Source: Granulosicoccus antarcticus IMCC3135
Lineage (GTDB): Bacteria > Pseudomonadota > Gammaproteobacteria > Granulosicoccales > Granulosicoccaceae
Direction of reading: 5' to 3'
Length of the DNA: 64,000 nucleotides
NCBI RefSeq assembly: GCF_002215215.1
Contig: NZ_CP018632.1
Location: forward strand, 6,010,501 to 6,074,500
Of this stretch, positions 19,794 to 29,399 are shown one piece after another. The first letter of the stretch is position 1. Each line of letters opens with the position of its first letter. The notes beneath the pieces are model-generated. The model did not search any database and was not told the origin of the DNA. It worked only from the letters and a program-made list of their open reading frames with translations. Both the position numbers and the translations under genes were made by a program.

Positions 19794-22700
19794 CCTCTTC
19801 CCCTGCTGGCATCATCGATTGGCGAGGAGTCATGCCCCGGTATATTGTGCGGCGGCACGACGTTTTCATGATTCGCATCTGCGTCCCCGTCCGCATTGAC
19901 CATGGACTCCAGGGATTCATCATCGTTGTCAACCCCTCCACCCAGTGAATCCAGCACTGGTAACGGATCAACGAATCGCCAGGCTGGCAATGACGACAGA
20001 ACACTGCCCATCAGGGTGCCGCCTCGGATCAACCACAGTAGATAGCCAGCTGAGAGTCCTGTTGTAACACCAGCGCTTTTACCCATCAGAACCTGCATCA
20101 AACTGGCCTGCTCTTCCATGACATCCTTTTGCTTGGTGAAGGCGTCATCGAATAAATCTGATTGCACGGAAAAATTCGACGATGGCAAACGCAGTAGATC
20201 AGCCAGATCAAAGGAATCAATATCATTCTCAGTCGTTCGTACAACGGATTCTTTCTCACTGTTGAGGACGTCCTGCCCCAACACTGCGAGCTCTAAAAAA
20301 CCGGCACGAGGTACTGACTCAATCAGGGCCTGAACATCCACCGTTGGAATAAACGGGCTTTCAACGGCTGACGGATCATCACTGAGTGACTCCTCTGGGC
20401 TCTCGACAGCTTGGCTCTCGGTCGATTGACTCTCGTTACTGCTCAATGGCTCTTGCTCAGTGCGCAGCGAAACAATTGGAGCCTGCAGTAATTCAATCTC
20501 GGGAAGCGCAGGAACAACTGGCTCCGCAGCGGCTAATGGCGGATCAAATAGCAAAGACATCACCGTTGAGATCTCACCACCACGTCCATCTTCTGCACTA
20601 ATCAGCACATCCAACTGCTCACTGGCTGCCTCCGCATCTGCCACCGAAAACTGGCGACGTGATTGATCGAAGAGCAGCCATTCTGGCAATGATTTTCCGT
20701 CTGCCTGAGTGACGCTCAGGCCCATGAAGTCTCCATCCTGATCGACAAACAGATCAGACGGTAATTGATACCCATCCCCTGCAGTGGGTCCAGGTACAAA
20801 GGCAAGCTGTGGTGCATCATTGCGGTCCAGTACATCGATAATTACTTGAACGCTCGTAACAGCACCACGGGAGTCAGTTGCACTTACATTCAGAGTCAAG
20901 ATCGGCTCACTTTCATGATCCAGACTTTGCTCAGCTTTCAATACCAGCATATTGCCAATAATTTCGAACCTGGCATCGTCAACTGTCAGCACGACAGAAT
21001 CTCCCATATCGTCATCTGAGACGGACACTGTGCCGAGCGCTGCCCCTGCGATATTTTCCGCAACTGCGTCTACATTAACGCTCAGCTGTGGGACATCGTT
21101 TTGTTCACTGATAGCGATATCAATCGTCTGTGCCTGAGCGCTACCGTTTTGATTGAATGCAAGCAACGAGATGGAATCACTGCGTGTCTCACTGCCATCC
21201 TGTCGATACAGGACCGCACCGCTTTCGAGTTGGCTCTGTGTAAACGTATCGCCCTCTGATAGTACATTGCCCGACAACTCAAGGGCGCCTTGCTCAGAAT
21301 TGCCAACCAGCCTGTAGATGAATTCGCTCTGTGCATTATCGCTGTCAGTCGCAGCTACCAGTTGCGTGTCCAGAACAGTCACCCCTCCCTCCTGTACCTG
21401 CAACACACTCGAAGGCGCAGACCAAACGGGTGCATCGTCCACCGCTTCGATATCAATATTCAGCGTGACAGAGTTTGATGCCCTAGAGCCATCTGATACG
21501 CTCAAAGTGACAGAAGATGTAGCGCTTTCACTGCCATCATGGCGAAAATACAAACTTGCACTAACAAGCTGTTGGTAGGTGAACGTATCACCATCAGACA
21601 ACAATGTGTCTTGATACTGCAACTGGCCATTATTCTGGGCGCTGACGGTATAGAGGTAGTCGGCGGTTGGATTATCAACGTCATCACTAAGCAACATTGC
21701 CTCACTGAGTTCAAACGCCTCACCTTCCTGCACGGTAAACGGTGCGCCGACAATGCTCAGGGTGGGTGCATCATTCACGGGGCTCACCCCCATACTGACA
21801 ATCTGCTCAACCGTACTGGTTATGCCATCACTTAGCACTACCGTAAAAGAAGCGGCAGTGGTTTCACTACCGTCATGAAGGAACTCCAGCTGAGCACTAG
21901 TGAGTTGCTGATAGGTGAACGTATCACCATCAGACAGGAACGTGCCCTGGTATTGCAGCTGTCCATTTTGTTGAGCACTGACGGTATAGAGGTAATCCGC
22001 ACTCAAATTATCCACATCATCGCTGAGCAAAATTATTTCACTGACTGGAAAGCTCTCTCCTTCCGCTACGTTAAACGGTGCGCCAGCAATACTTAACGTG
22101 GGTGCATCATTCACAGGGTCCGCTGCTATGCTGACAATCTGTGCTGCCGTGGTGGCTGTGCCATCACTTAGCTCAACGATAAAAGAGGCTGTTGTGGCTT
22201 CACTGCCATCATGTAAAAAAGTCAGTTCACTACTACTGAGCTGCTGGTAGGTAAATGTTTCGCCATCAGACAGTAATGTGCTCTGATACTTCAGCTGACC
22301 GTTTTGTTGAGCGCTGACCGTGTAGAGGTAGTCAGTGTTCAGGTTATCAACGTCATCGCTGAGCAATATTGTTTCACTCAGTAGCAGCTCATTGCCTTCC
22401 GCTACGTTAAAGGGTGCGCCGACGATACTCAGTGTGGGAGCATCATTCACAGGATCCACCGTGATGCTGACAGTCTGTGCTGCAGTGGTGGCGCTGCCAT
22501 CGCTTAGCTCAACGATAAAAGAGGCTGCTGTGGTTTCACTGCCATCATGAAGAAAAGTAAATTGACCACTGCTCAGCTGCTGATAGGTAAAGGTTTCGCC
22601 ATCAGACAGCAATGTGCTCTGATACTTTATCTGACCGTTTTGTTGGGCACTGACGGTGTAGAGGTAATCAGTAGTCAGGTTGTCAACGTCACCGCTAACC

Positions 22701-25700
22701 AAAACCGATTCGCTCAGTAGCAGCTCATTGCCTTCCGCTACGTTAAACGGTGCACCAACGATACTTAGCGTGGGTACATCATTCACAGGGTTAACCGCAA
22801 TGCTGACAGTTTGCGCTGTCGTGGTGGCTGTGCCATCGCTTAGCTCAACGATAAAAGAGGCTGTTGTGGCTTCACTGCCATCATGAAGAAAAGTCAGTTC
22901 ACTACTACTGAGCTGCTGGTAGGTAAATGTTTCGCCATCAGACAGTAATGTGCTCTGATACTTCAGCTGACCGTTTTGTTGAGCGCTGACCGTGTAGAGG
23001 TAGTCAGTGTTCAGGTTATCAACGTCATCGCTGAGCAATATTGTTTCACTCAGTAGCAGCTCATTGCCTTCCGCTACGTTAAAGGATGCGCCGACGATAC
23101 TCAGTGTGGGAGCATCATTCACAGGATCCACCGTGATGCTGACAGTCTGTGCTGCAGTGGTGGCGCTGCCATCGCTTAGCTCAACGATAAAAGAGGCTGC
23201 TGTGGTTTCACTGCCATCATGAAGAAAAGTAAATTGACCACTGCTCAGCTGCTGATAGGTAAAGGTTTCGCCATCAGACAGCAATGTGCTCTGATACTTT
23301 ATCTGACCGTTTTGTTGGGCGCTGACCGTGTAGAGGTAGTCAGTGTTCAGGTTATCAACGTCATCGCTGAGCAATATTGTTTCACTCAGTAGCAGCTCAT
23401 TGCCTTCCGCTACGTTAAAGGGTGCGCCGACGATACTCAGTGTGGGAGCATCATCCACCGGGTCCACCGTGATGCTGACAGTTTGTGCTGCCGTGGTGGC
23501 TGTCCCATCACTCAGTATAATCGTAAAAGAAGCTGTTGTCGTTTCACTGCCATCATGAATAAAAGTCAGTTGACCACTGCTGAGCTGTTGATAGGTAAAG
23601 GTTTCGCCATCAGACAGCAATGTGCTCTGATACTTTATCTGACCGTTTTGTTGGGCACTGACGGTGTAGAGGTAATCAGTAGTCAGGTTGTCAACGTCAT
23701 TGCTGACCAGTACGGTTTCGCCCAGTAGCAACTCATTGCCTTCCGCTACGTTAAACGGTGCGCCAACAATACTTAGCGTGGGTGCATCATTCACAGGGTC
23801 CACTGCTATGCTGACAATCTGTGCTGCCGTGGTGGCTGTGCCATCGCTTAGCTCAACGACAAAAGAGGCTGTTGTCGTTTCACTGCCATCATGAAGAAAA
23901 GTCAGTTGACCACTGCTGAGTTGCTGATAGGTAAATGTTTCGCCATCAGAGAGTAATGAGTTTTGATATTTCAGCTGACCGTTTTGTTGAGCACTGACGA
24001 TATAGAGGTAATCAGTACTCAGGTTGTCAACGTCACCGCTAACCAAAACCGTTTCGCCCAGCAGCAACTCATTGCCTTCCGCTACGTTAAACGGTGCACC
24101 AACGATACTCAGTGTCGGTGCATCATTCACAGGATCCACCGTGATGCTGACAGTCTGTGCTGCAGTGGTGGCGCTGCCATCGCTTAGCTCAACGATAAAA
24201 GAGGCTGCTGTGGTTTCACTGCCATCATGAAGAAAAGTAAACTGACCACTACTGAGTTGCTGATGGGTAAAGGTTTCGCCATCAGACAGCAATGTGCTCT
24301 GATACTTTATCTGACCGTTTTGTTGGGCACTGACGGTGTAGAGGTAATCAATAGTCAGGTTGTCAACGTCACCGCTAACCAAAACCGATTCGCTCAGTAG
24401 CAGCTCATTGCCTTCCGCTACGTTAAACGGTGCACCAACAATACTTAGCGTGGGTGCATCATTGACAGGGTTCACCGCAATGCTGACAGTCTGTGCCACC
24501 GTGGTGGCTGTCCCATCGGTCAGTACAATCGTAAATGAAGCAGTTGTCGTTTCACCGCTATCATGAAGAAAAGTTAATTGACCACTACTGAGCTGTTGGT
24601 AGGTAAATTTTTCGCCATCAGAGAGTAGTGTGTTCTGATATTTCAGCTGACCGTTTTGTTGAGCACTGACGATATAGAGGTAATCAGTACTCAGGTTGTC
24701 AACGTCACCGCTAACCAAAACCGTTTCGCCCAGCAGCAACTCATTGCCTTCCGCTACGTTAAACGGTGCACCAACGATACTCAGTGTCGGTGCATCATTC
24801 ACAGGATCCACCGTGATGCTGACAGTCTGTGCTGCAGTGGTGGCGCTGCCATCGCTTAGCTCAACGATAAAAGAGGCTGCTGTGGTTTCACTGCCATCAT
24901 GAAGAAAAGTAAACTGACCACTACTGAGTTGCTGATAGGTAAATGTTTCGCCATCTGACAGCAATGTGCTCTGATACTTTATCTGACCGTTTTGTTGGGC
25001 ACTGACCGTGTAGAGGTAATCAGTGGCCAGGTTGTCAACGTCGCCGCTGACCAGTACCGTTTCGCCCAGCAGCAACTCATTGCCTTCCGCTACGTTAAAC
25101 GGTGCACCAACGATACTCAGTGTCGGTGCATCGTTCACAGGGTTCACCGCAATGCTGACAGTCTGTGCCACCGTGCTAGCTGTGCCATCGCTTAGCTCAA
25201 CGATAAAAGAGGCTGTTGTCGTTTCACTGCCATCATGTAGGAAAGTAAACTGACCACTACTGAGTTGCTGATGGGTGAAGGTTTCGCCATCAGACAGCAA
25301 TGTGCTCTGATACTTTATCTGACCGTTTTGTTGGGCACTGACGGTGTAGAGGTAATCAGTAGTCAGGTTGTCAACGTCATTGCTGACCAGTACGGTTTCG
25401 CCCAGTAGCAACTCATTGCCTTCCGCTACGTTAAACGGTGCGCCAACAATACTTAGCGTGGGTGCATCATTCACAGGGTCCACTGCTATGCTGACAATCT
25501 GTGCTGCCGTGGTGGCTGTGCCATCGCTTAGCTCAACGACAAAAGAGGCTGTTGTCGTTTCACTGCCATCATGTAGGAAAGTAAACTGACCACTACTGAG
25601 TTGCTGATAAGAAAAGGTTTCACCATCAGACAACAGAGTACTCTGATACTTCAGCTGACCGTTCTGCTGAGCACTAACGGTGTAAAGGTAATCAGTGGTT

Positions 25701-28700
25701 GGGCTGTCCACATCGCTACTCAATAAAAGTGCCTGATCAACCGTCAACTCATCGCCTTCAGAGACTGTAAACGGAGCACCTGTAATAACCAGTGTGGGCG
25801 TATCGTTATCTGGCTCAATACCAATATCGAATGTAAACGGATCTGTGGTGTTTGACCCATCGGACACTTCAAATTGCAGCGACTCCGTTAAGGTCTCCGA
25901 ACCATCATGCTGGTATGCAATAACAATATTACTGTCTTGCAGTTGAGCTTCAGTAAATGAGACTGCAGAACTATCTCCATTAACAATCAGATTGCCATTG
26001 AGCGGCGTGTTCAGCAGTGTATACACGATGTTTGAAGCATCGGTGTCTGAGTCGATCACTTCCAGCACACTGCTATCTATCGTAGCCAGACTGCCTTCCA
26101 ACACTGTGAGCCCAGCGTTGACGTTAAGCTCAGGCATTGCAGAGGCAACGGTAGTTGATGTGGTGGCTATTTCAATAACATCTTGAGGATGACTGTAGCC
26201 AGCCAGCTCACTCCAGTCGCTCACACTCAGGGTTACGATTCGATTGCTTACGTCCGAAGAAAATATGACATTTCCGGTCGATTGATCCACACGCACCTCA
26301 CCGGGATCCAGGTCAGGCAACGTGGCATGAAGAGTGGTTGTCTCGGTGCTCGTGTCAATTCGAGCAATACTGTCGCTTGTTTTTTCCGCGTAGTAAATGT
26401 ATGTACTATCCGCATTGAGGGCAATGTTAGCCAGGCCTGTATCCGTCTCATGGATCTGTAAATCCCCGCCAGCCAGATCCGTAGAACGCACAGATTGAGT
26501 AAGCACGGTCGAGTTACCTTCAATCCAGTACAGGCGATTTCCATCAAAAGCCAGATCCTTGGGATCGGAAATACCGCTTGAAACCACAGTTTCCAATAAG
26601 CCACCGCCATCCAGATCATAGCGGTTGATGCGTCCTGTACCACCTTCAAATGCAACGTAGACATGACGATTAGCTGCATCCACAGCCAGACTACGAGCAT
26701 TGACCAAGCCGGTGAGAAATGTGGTAACGGTGCCTGGATCACCCAATGCTGCTGACACGATTGTAGTACCACCTTGCTCAACCCAGTACAGTCGCCCGTC
26801 ATCGAGATTGACAGAAAGAGAGTGCGGATCTGTACGGCCACTTATAAATAGCTGCACATTAGTAAAATCGGTATTGGAGCGATATATCGCCCCATTAGAA
26901 TCAGACCAGAAGATCACGCTGTCGTTGGAGCTGTATTCCGCAGCACCAATATCAGCAAACTCATCCAGCACAACGCCCTGGCCGTCGGTGGTTTGTGAGG
27001 CATCAGCATTACCAGCATTGATAGCGGGACTGCCAGGAAGCAATGTATAGCCTCCTACTCGACCACTACTTGCATCATAAGCTCCCAATAGAGGGTCGAT
27101 ATTATTCAAATCTGTCTCAGAACCAGAGTTGAAATCTAACAAGTTATAGCCTCCTGTTACAACAGTGCCATCACTAAAAATGGTTATTCCAGCATCAGTG
27201 GCGGGATTGTTGTAGAAAATACTGCTGATAACGCTGATGAAACCACCTGTTCCTTCAATCACAGTGAAAGCAGTGCTTGCATCGTTTTCCACAAAGGTAG
27301 AACCACGAATTGTTCCGGCTCCACCGCTATGAATTGCACCTGCTCTGTCTGCAGAATTACCAGAAAATGTTGAACTGGTTACTGTGATTGATGTGTTGTC
27401 ATTGTGATAGACAGCTCCACCCTCACCACTGCTTGCCGTATTCAGCCTAAAAGAGGATCGTTCAATAATCAGAGCCGTATTGACATAAACAGCACCGCCA
27501 TTGGCAGCGCTTGTATTACTGCCAAACCCAGAGTCTGTCACCGTCAATGATTCATTGGCGAATATTGCACCACCGTCTTTCACCGCGTCGTTATATTGGA
27601 ATCCGGAGTTACTAATATCCACAGCCTTACTGGCCAGAATTCCCCCACCTTCCTGCTCAGCTTTGTTCAGTATGAAATCAGTATCACTGATGAGACCTGT
27701 CTCAAGACTGTAGAGGCCGCCACCTTTCTCGGTAATTGATCTGTTGTTATTAAACTGGCCAGAATCAATGGTAAAGGTGTCCACAACGTACACACCTCCG
27801 CCGCTTGTTTGTGCGGTATTGTCCTTCACCATGAAGTTTGTCAGCTCAAGGGTACCGGTTACATACAAACCTCCCCCGTTAGCATTACTACTGGTATTAC
27901 CCGTCACCCCACTATCGATGACAATGACATCCTGAGCCAACACACCACCGCCATTTCCAACACTGGTATTGCCAGAAACCTCCATATTGGACAATGAAGT
28001 AGCACCACTGGTGCTATAAATACCGCCTCCGCCGCCGTTACTACTATTGCCAGTAATCTTCCCAAGCTGGGCGGATACAGAACTACTGGCGTAGATCCCG
28101 CCACCATTGCCATTAGCCTGGTTGCCACTGATTTCAACGCCTGTCAGGATAATCTGCGAGCTGCCCTGGGCCCGAATGCCGCCACCATCACCCAGAGCAC
28201 TGCCTCCGGTGATCTTCAACCCGTCCATCGTAAGCGTGCTGTCGAACACATCAACGACCCGCTCTCCAACCTCCGATATCTGAATATGGGTATTGTCGAG
28301 CCCTTCTCCCGTAATAATGATGTCATCAGCGATATCAAGATCACCCACTTGGGCATCATCATCGCTACCGGTAATGCTCAGCTGATAATTACCCGAACCC
28401 AGAATAATGGTATCAACACCGGATGCCCCCTGATTGGCCGCATAGACCGCTTCGCGCAAGGACACAATCTCCCCGTTCGATTGCAGCACCAAAAGCTCAT
28501 CCAACGTAACACCCGCTGCTATATCAAACTCATCGACCAAGGTATCGACAACGATGGTGCCCAGTGAATGCGTCCACTGACTCTGCGCATCGTCATCCAG
28601 AGCAAAAGCCGTCTCGATCGTGCCGTTATGATATTCCAGGTCCCAATCACCACCCAGAGAATCATGCCCAGTGATATCGATACTGGCTGCCACATCGGCG

Positions 28701-29251
28701 CCACTCAGACGAGCCAGCTCATCGACAAATCGCAAACCTTCAGGCCCTGCGGCCACATCACAACCCATCAACAAAAAATCGGCATCCTCACTCAGCGCAT
28801 TTGCCCAGCGACTCACCGCAACCTGATTAGCAATCAGCGTTGCCTCGTCAACTCGAACAGCGCCCAATTGCAGTTGACCCGGCTCTCCATGAGAGATGAT
28901 CTGGACAGAGCTCAAGGAATCGTATTCTGCCAGTGTCTGGCTGATCAGCAGCAAGCCATCATCCTGGCTATTGATTGTGACGATTCTTGTATGCGCATCA
29001 TCAAGGGTAGCCGTCAATGATTGACCCGACGGAACACTCTCGTCCAGAAAGATGATGTGATTGATGGATTCTATCTGAGGGGATGGCAGTTCAATGGGAA
29101 TTAGATAATGATCATCATTCTCCTCACCCTCATCAAACAACAACGGCAGCAAACCTGACAAAGCATCGGCAGAATAGAGCAGGCGCGGCTCAAGCACATC
29201 CACGATCGGCTTTCGAGCGAGCTTGCCCTGGTGCTGACTCCGTCTTTTCAT
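19790..29251 (-). CDS. Giant LEPR-motif/DUF4347 surface protein with tandem cadherin/CSPG-like repeats
   Basis: About 3153 residues. In order: LEPR motif (DVLEPRLLYSADAL, ~20-35) with no signal peptide; DUF4347 domain (~65-225; ISHGEPGQLQLG, LMGCDVAAG); a right-handed beta-helix region (~235-765) opening with SLREAVYAAN and rich in GGGI/GNxA turns; a YWTD/NHL-like beta-propeller (~770-1035); a CSPG-type repeat (~1045); thirteen 112-residue repeats (~1150-2610); one divergent repeat; a cadherin repeat (~2728-2825); a CADG-like domain; an acidic Ser/Glu linker; one hydrophobic C-terminal segment (~3064-3096, GLSAGYLLWLIRGG); and an acidic tail. No RTX nonapeptides. Adhesion or matrix function is inferred. 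I start at ATG 29251; a TTG at 29266 is the alternative. Its TGA overlaps the kinase ATG. Confidence 0.88.
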   Translation of the reverse strand: MKRRSQHQGKLARKPIVDVLEPRLLYSADALSGLLPLLFDEGEENDDHYLIPIELPSPQIESINHIIFLDESVPSGQSLTATLDDAHTRIVTINSQDDGLLLISQTLAEYDSLSSVQIISHGEPGQLQLGAVRVDEATLIANQVAVSRWANALSEDADFLLMGCDVAAGPEGLRFVDELARLSGADVAASIDITGHDSLGGDWDLEYHNGTIETAFALDDDAQSQWTHSLGTIVVDTLVDEFDIAAGVTLDELLVLQSNGEIVSLREAVYAANQGASGVDTIILGSGNYQLSITGSDDDAQVGDLDIADDIIITGEGLDNTHIQISEVGERVVDVFDSTLTMDGLKITGGSALGDGGGIRAQGSSQIILTGVEISGNQANGNGGGIYASSSVSAQLGKITGNSSNGGGGGIYSTSGATSLSNMEVSGNTSVGNGGGVLAQDVIVIDSGVTGNTSSNANGGGLYVTGTLELTNFMVKDNTAQTSGGGVYVVDTFTIDSGQFNNNRSITEKGGGLYSLETGLISDTDFILNKAEQEGGGILASKAVDISNSGFQYNDAVKDGGAIFANESLTVTDSGFGSNTSAANGGAVYVNTALIIERSSFRLNTASSGEGGAVYHNDNTSITVTSSTFSGNSADRAGAIHSGGAGTIRGSTFVENDASTAFTVIEGTGGFISVISSIFYNNPATDAGITIFSDGTVVTGGYNLLDFNSGSETDLNNIDPLLGAYDASSGRVGGYTLLPGSPAINAGNADASQTTDGQGVVLDEFADIGAAEYSSNDSVIFWSDSNGAIYRSNTDFTNVQLFISGRTDPHSLSVNLDDGRLYWVEQGGTTIVSAALGDPGTVTTFLTGLVNARSLAVDAANRHVYVAFEGGTGRINRYDLDGGGLLETVVSSGISDPKDLAFDGNRLYWIEGNSTVLTQSVRSTDLAGGDLQIHETDTGLANIALNADSTYIYYAEKTSDSIARIDTSTETTTLHATLPDLDPGEVRVDQSTGNVIFSSDVSNRIVTLSVSDWSELAGYSHPQDVIEIATTSTTVASAMPELNVNAGLTVLEGSLATIDSSVLEVIDSDTDASNIVYTLLNTPLNGNLIVNGDSSAVSFTEAQLQDSNIVIAYQHDGSETLTESLQFEVSDGSNTTDPFTFDIGIEPDNDTPTLVITGAPFTVSEGDELTVDQALLLSSDVDSPTTDYLYTVSAQQNGQLKYQSTLLSDGETFSYQQLSSGQFTFLHDGSETTTASFVVELSDGTATTAAQIVSIAVDPVNDAPTLSIVGAPFNVAEGNELLLGETVLVSNDVDNLTTDYLYTVSAQQNGQIKYQSTLLSDGETFTHQQLSSGQFTFLHDGSETTTASFIVELSDGTASTVAQTVSIAVNPVNDAPTLSIVGAPFNVAEGNELLLGETVLVSGDVDNLATDYLYTVSAQQNGQIKYQSTLLSDGETFTYQQLSSGQFTFLHDGSETTAASFIVELSDGSATTAAQTVSITVDPVNDAPTLSIVGAPFNVAEGNELLLGETVLVSGDVDNLSTDYLYIVSAQQNGQLKYQNTLLSDGEKFTYQQLSSGQLTFLHDSGETTTASFTIVLTDGTATTVAQTVSIAVNPVNDAPTLSIVGAPFNVAEGNELLLSESVLVSGDVDNLTIDYLYTVSAQQNGQIKYQSTLLSDGETFTHQQLSSGQFTFLHDGSETTAASFIVELSDGSATTAAQTVSITVDPVNDAPTLSIVGAPFNVAEGNELLLGETVLVSGDVDNLSTDYLYIVSAQQNGQLKYQNSLLSDGETFTYQQLSSGQLTFLHDGSETTTASFVVELSDGTATTAAQIVSIAVDPVNDAPTLSIVGAPFNVAEGNELLLGETVLVSNDVDNLTTDYLYTVSAQQNGQIKYQSTLLSDGETFTYQQLSSGQLTFIHDGSETTTASFTIILSDGTATTAAQTVSITVDPVDDAPTLSIVGAPFNVAEGNELLLSETILLSDDVDNLNTDYLYTVSAQQNGQIKYQSTLLSDGETFTYQQLSSGQFTFLHDGSETTAASFIVELSDGSATTAAQTVSITVDPVNDAPTLSIVGASFNVAEGNELLLSETILLSDDVDNLNTDYLYTVSAQQNGQLKYQSTLLSDGETFTYQQLSSSELTFLHDGSEATTASFIVELSDGTATTTAQTVSIAVNPVNDVPTLSIVGAPFNVAEGNELLLSESVLVSGDVDNLTTDYLYTVSAQQNGQIKYQSTLLSDGETFTYQQLSSGQFTFLHDGSETTAASFIVELSDGSATTAAQTVSITVDPVNDAPTLSIVGAPFNVAEGNELLLSETILLSDDVDNLNTDYLYTVSAQQNGQLKYQSTLLSDGETFTYQQLSSSELTFLHDGSEATTASFIVELSDGTATTAAQIVSIAADPVNDAPTLSIAGAPFNVAEGESFPVSEIILLSDDVDNLSADYLYTVSAQQNGQLQYQGTFLSDGDTFTYQQLTSAQLEFLHDGSETTAASFTVVLSDGITSTVEQIVSMGVSPVNDAPTLSIVGAPFTVQEGEAFELSEAMLLSDDVDNPTADYLYTVSAQNNGQLQYQDTLLSDGDTFTYQQLVSASLYFRHDGSESATSSVTLSVSDGSRASNSVTLNIDIEAVDDAPVWSAPSSVLQVQEGGVTVLDTQLVAATDSDNAQSEFIYRLVGNSEQGALELSGNVLSEGDTFTQSQLESGAVLYRQDGSETRSDSISLLAFNQNGSAQAQTIDIAISEQNDVPQLSVNVDAVAENIAGAALGTVSVSDDDMGDSVVLTVDDARFEIIGNMLVLKAEQSLDHESEPILTLNVSATDSRGAVTSVQVIIDVLDRNDAPQLAFVPGPTAGDGYQLPSDLFVDQDGDFMGLSVTQADGKSLPEWLLFDQSRRQFSVADAEAASEQLDVLISAEDGRGGEISTVMSLLFDPPLAAAEPVVPALPEIELLQAPIVSLRTEQEPLSSNESQSTESQAVESPEESLSDDPSAVESPFIPTVDVQALIESVPRAGFLELAVLGQDVLNSEKESVVRTTENDIDSFDLADLLRLPSSNFSVQSDLFDDAFTKQKDVMEEQASLMQVLMGKSAGVTTGLSAGYLLWLIRGGTLMGSVLSSLPAWRFVDPLPVLDSLGGGVDNDDESLESMVNADGDADANHENVVPPHNIPGHDSSPIDDASRGRG
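21442..25815 (-). repeat. 13-copy array of 336-bp (112-residue) coding repeats
   Basis: Thirteen in-frame units of about 336 bp (13 x 336 = 4368 bp) encode cadherin/CSPG-like modules with the core VNDAPTLSIVGAPFNVAEG, DVDN, DYLYTVSAQQNGQ, LLSDGETF, LHDGSE and ASFxVELSDG. Units 2-11 are nearly identical in DNA. Segments repeat at offsets of 672 bp (24024/24696 and 22335/23007) and 1680 bp (23688/25368 and 22680/24360), pointing to recent block duplications of two and five units. The outer units (1, 12, 13) are more diverged. Copy number may vary between strains and may be miscounted in short-read assemblies. Confidence 0.92.
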
Positions 29252-29399
29252 TACCCTGTTATTCAATGCTTCGCAGTCTTAATGCGCAATCCTTTGTCAC
29301 GCTGCAAGCCATAGAAATCGGCAAAAAATCAGGGAACTAGAGTCTTTTGTGACGTTGGTGCATTTTAGTGCGACAAAACGAACCTATCGCCAGTTACAT
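29252..29399 (-). promoter_or_regulatory. Gap upstream of the giant gene (possible internal promoter)
   Basis: 148 bp between the M50/HlyD gene stop and the giant gene ATG. It holds the alternative TTG start at 29266 and, on the minus strand, an AT-rich stretch (GTCGCACTAAAATGC near 29355-29375) that could serve as a promoter. It is the only sizeable gap in the operon, so an internal promoter is possible; no hairpin terminator is visible. Confidence 0.3.

Noticed and set aside
20118-25589. Many plus-strand open frames of 60-130 codons opposite the giant gene, several nearly identical to each other
   Set aside because: They recur every 336 bp because they are the reverse complement of the tandem repeats; they have no ribosome sites and match no family.
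21442-25815. CRISPR-like repetition
   Set aside because: Units are 336 bp, in frame, with no unique spacers of constant length; they are protein-domain repeats.
19790-29251. Classical RTX/type I secreted adhesin
   Set aside because: No GGxGxDxxx nonapeptides or terminal T1SS signal seen, and no ABC ATPase or TolC gene adjoins it.
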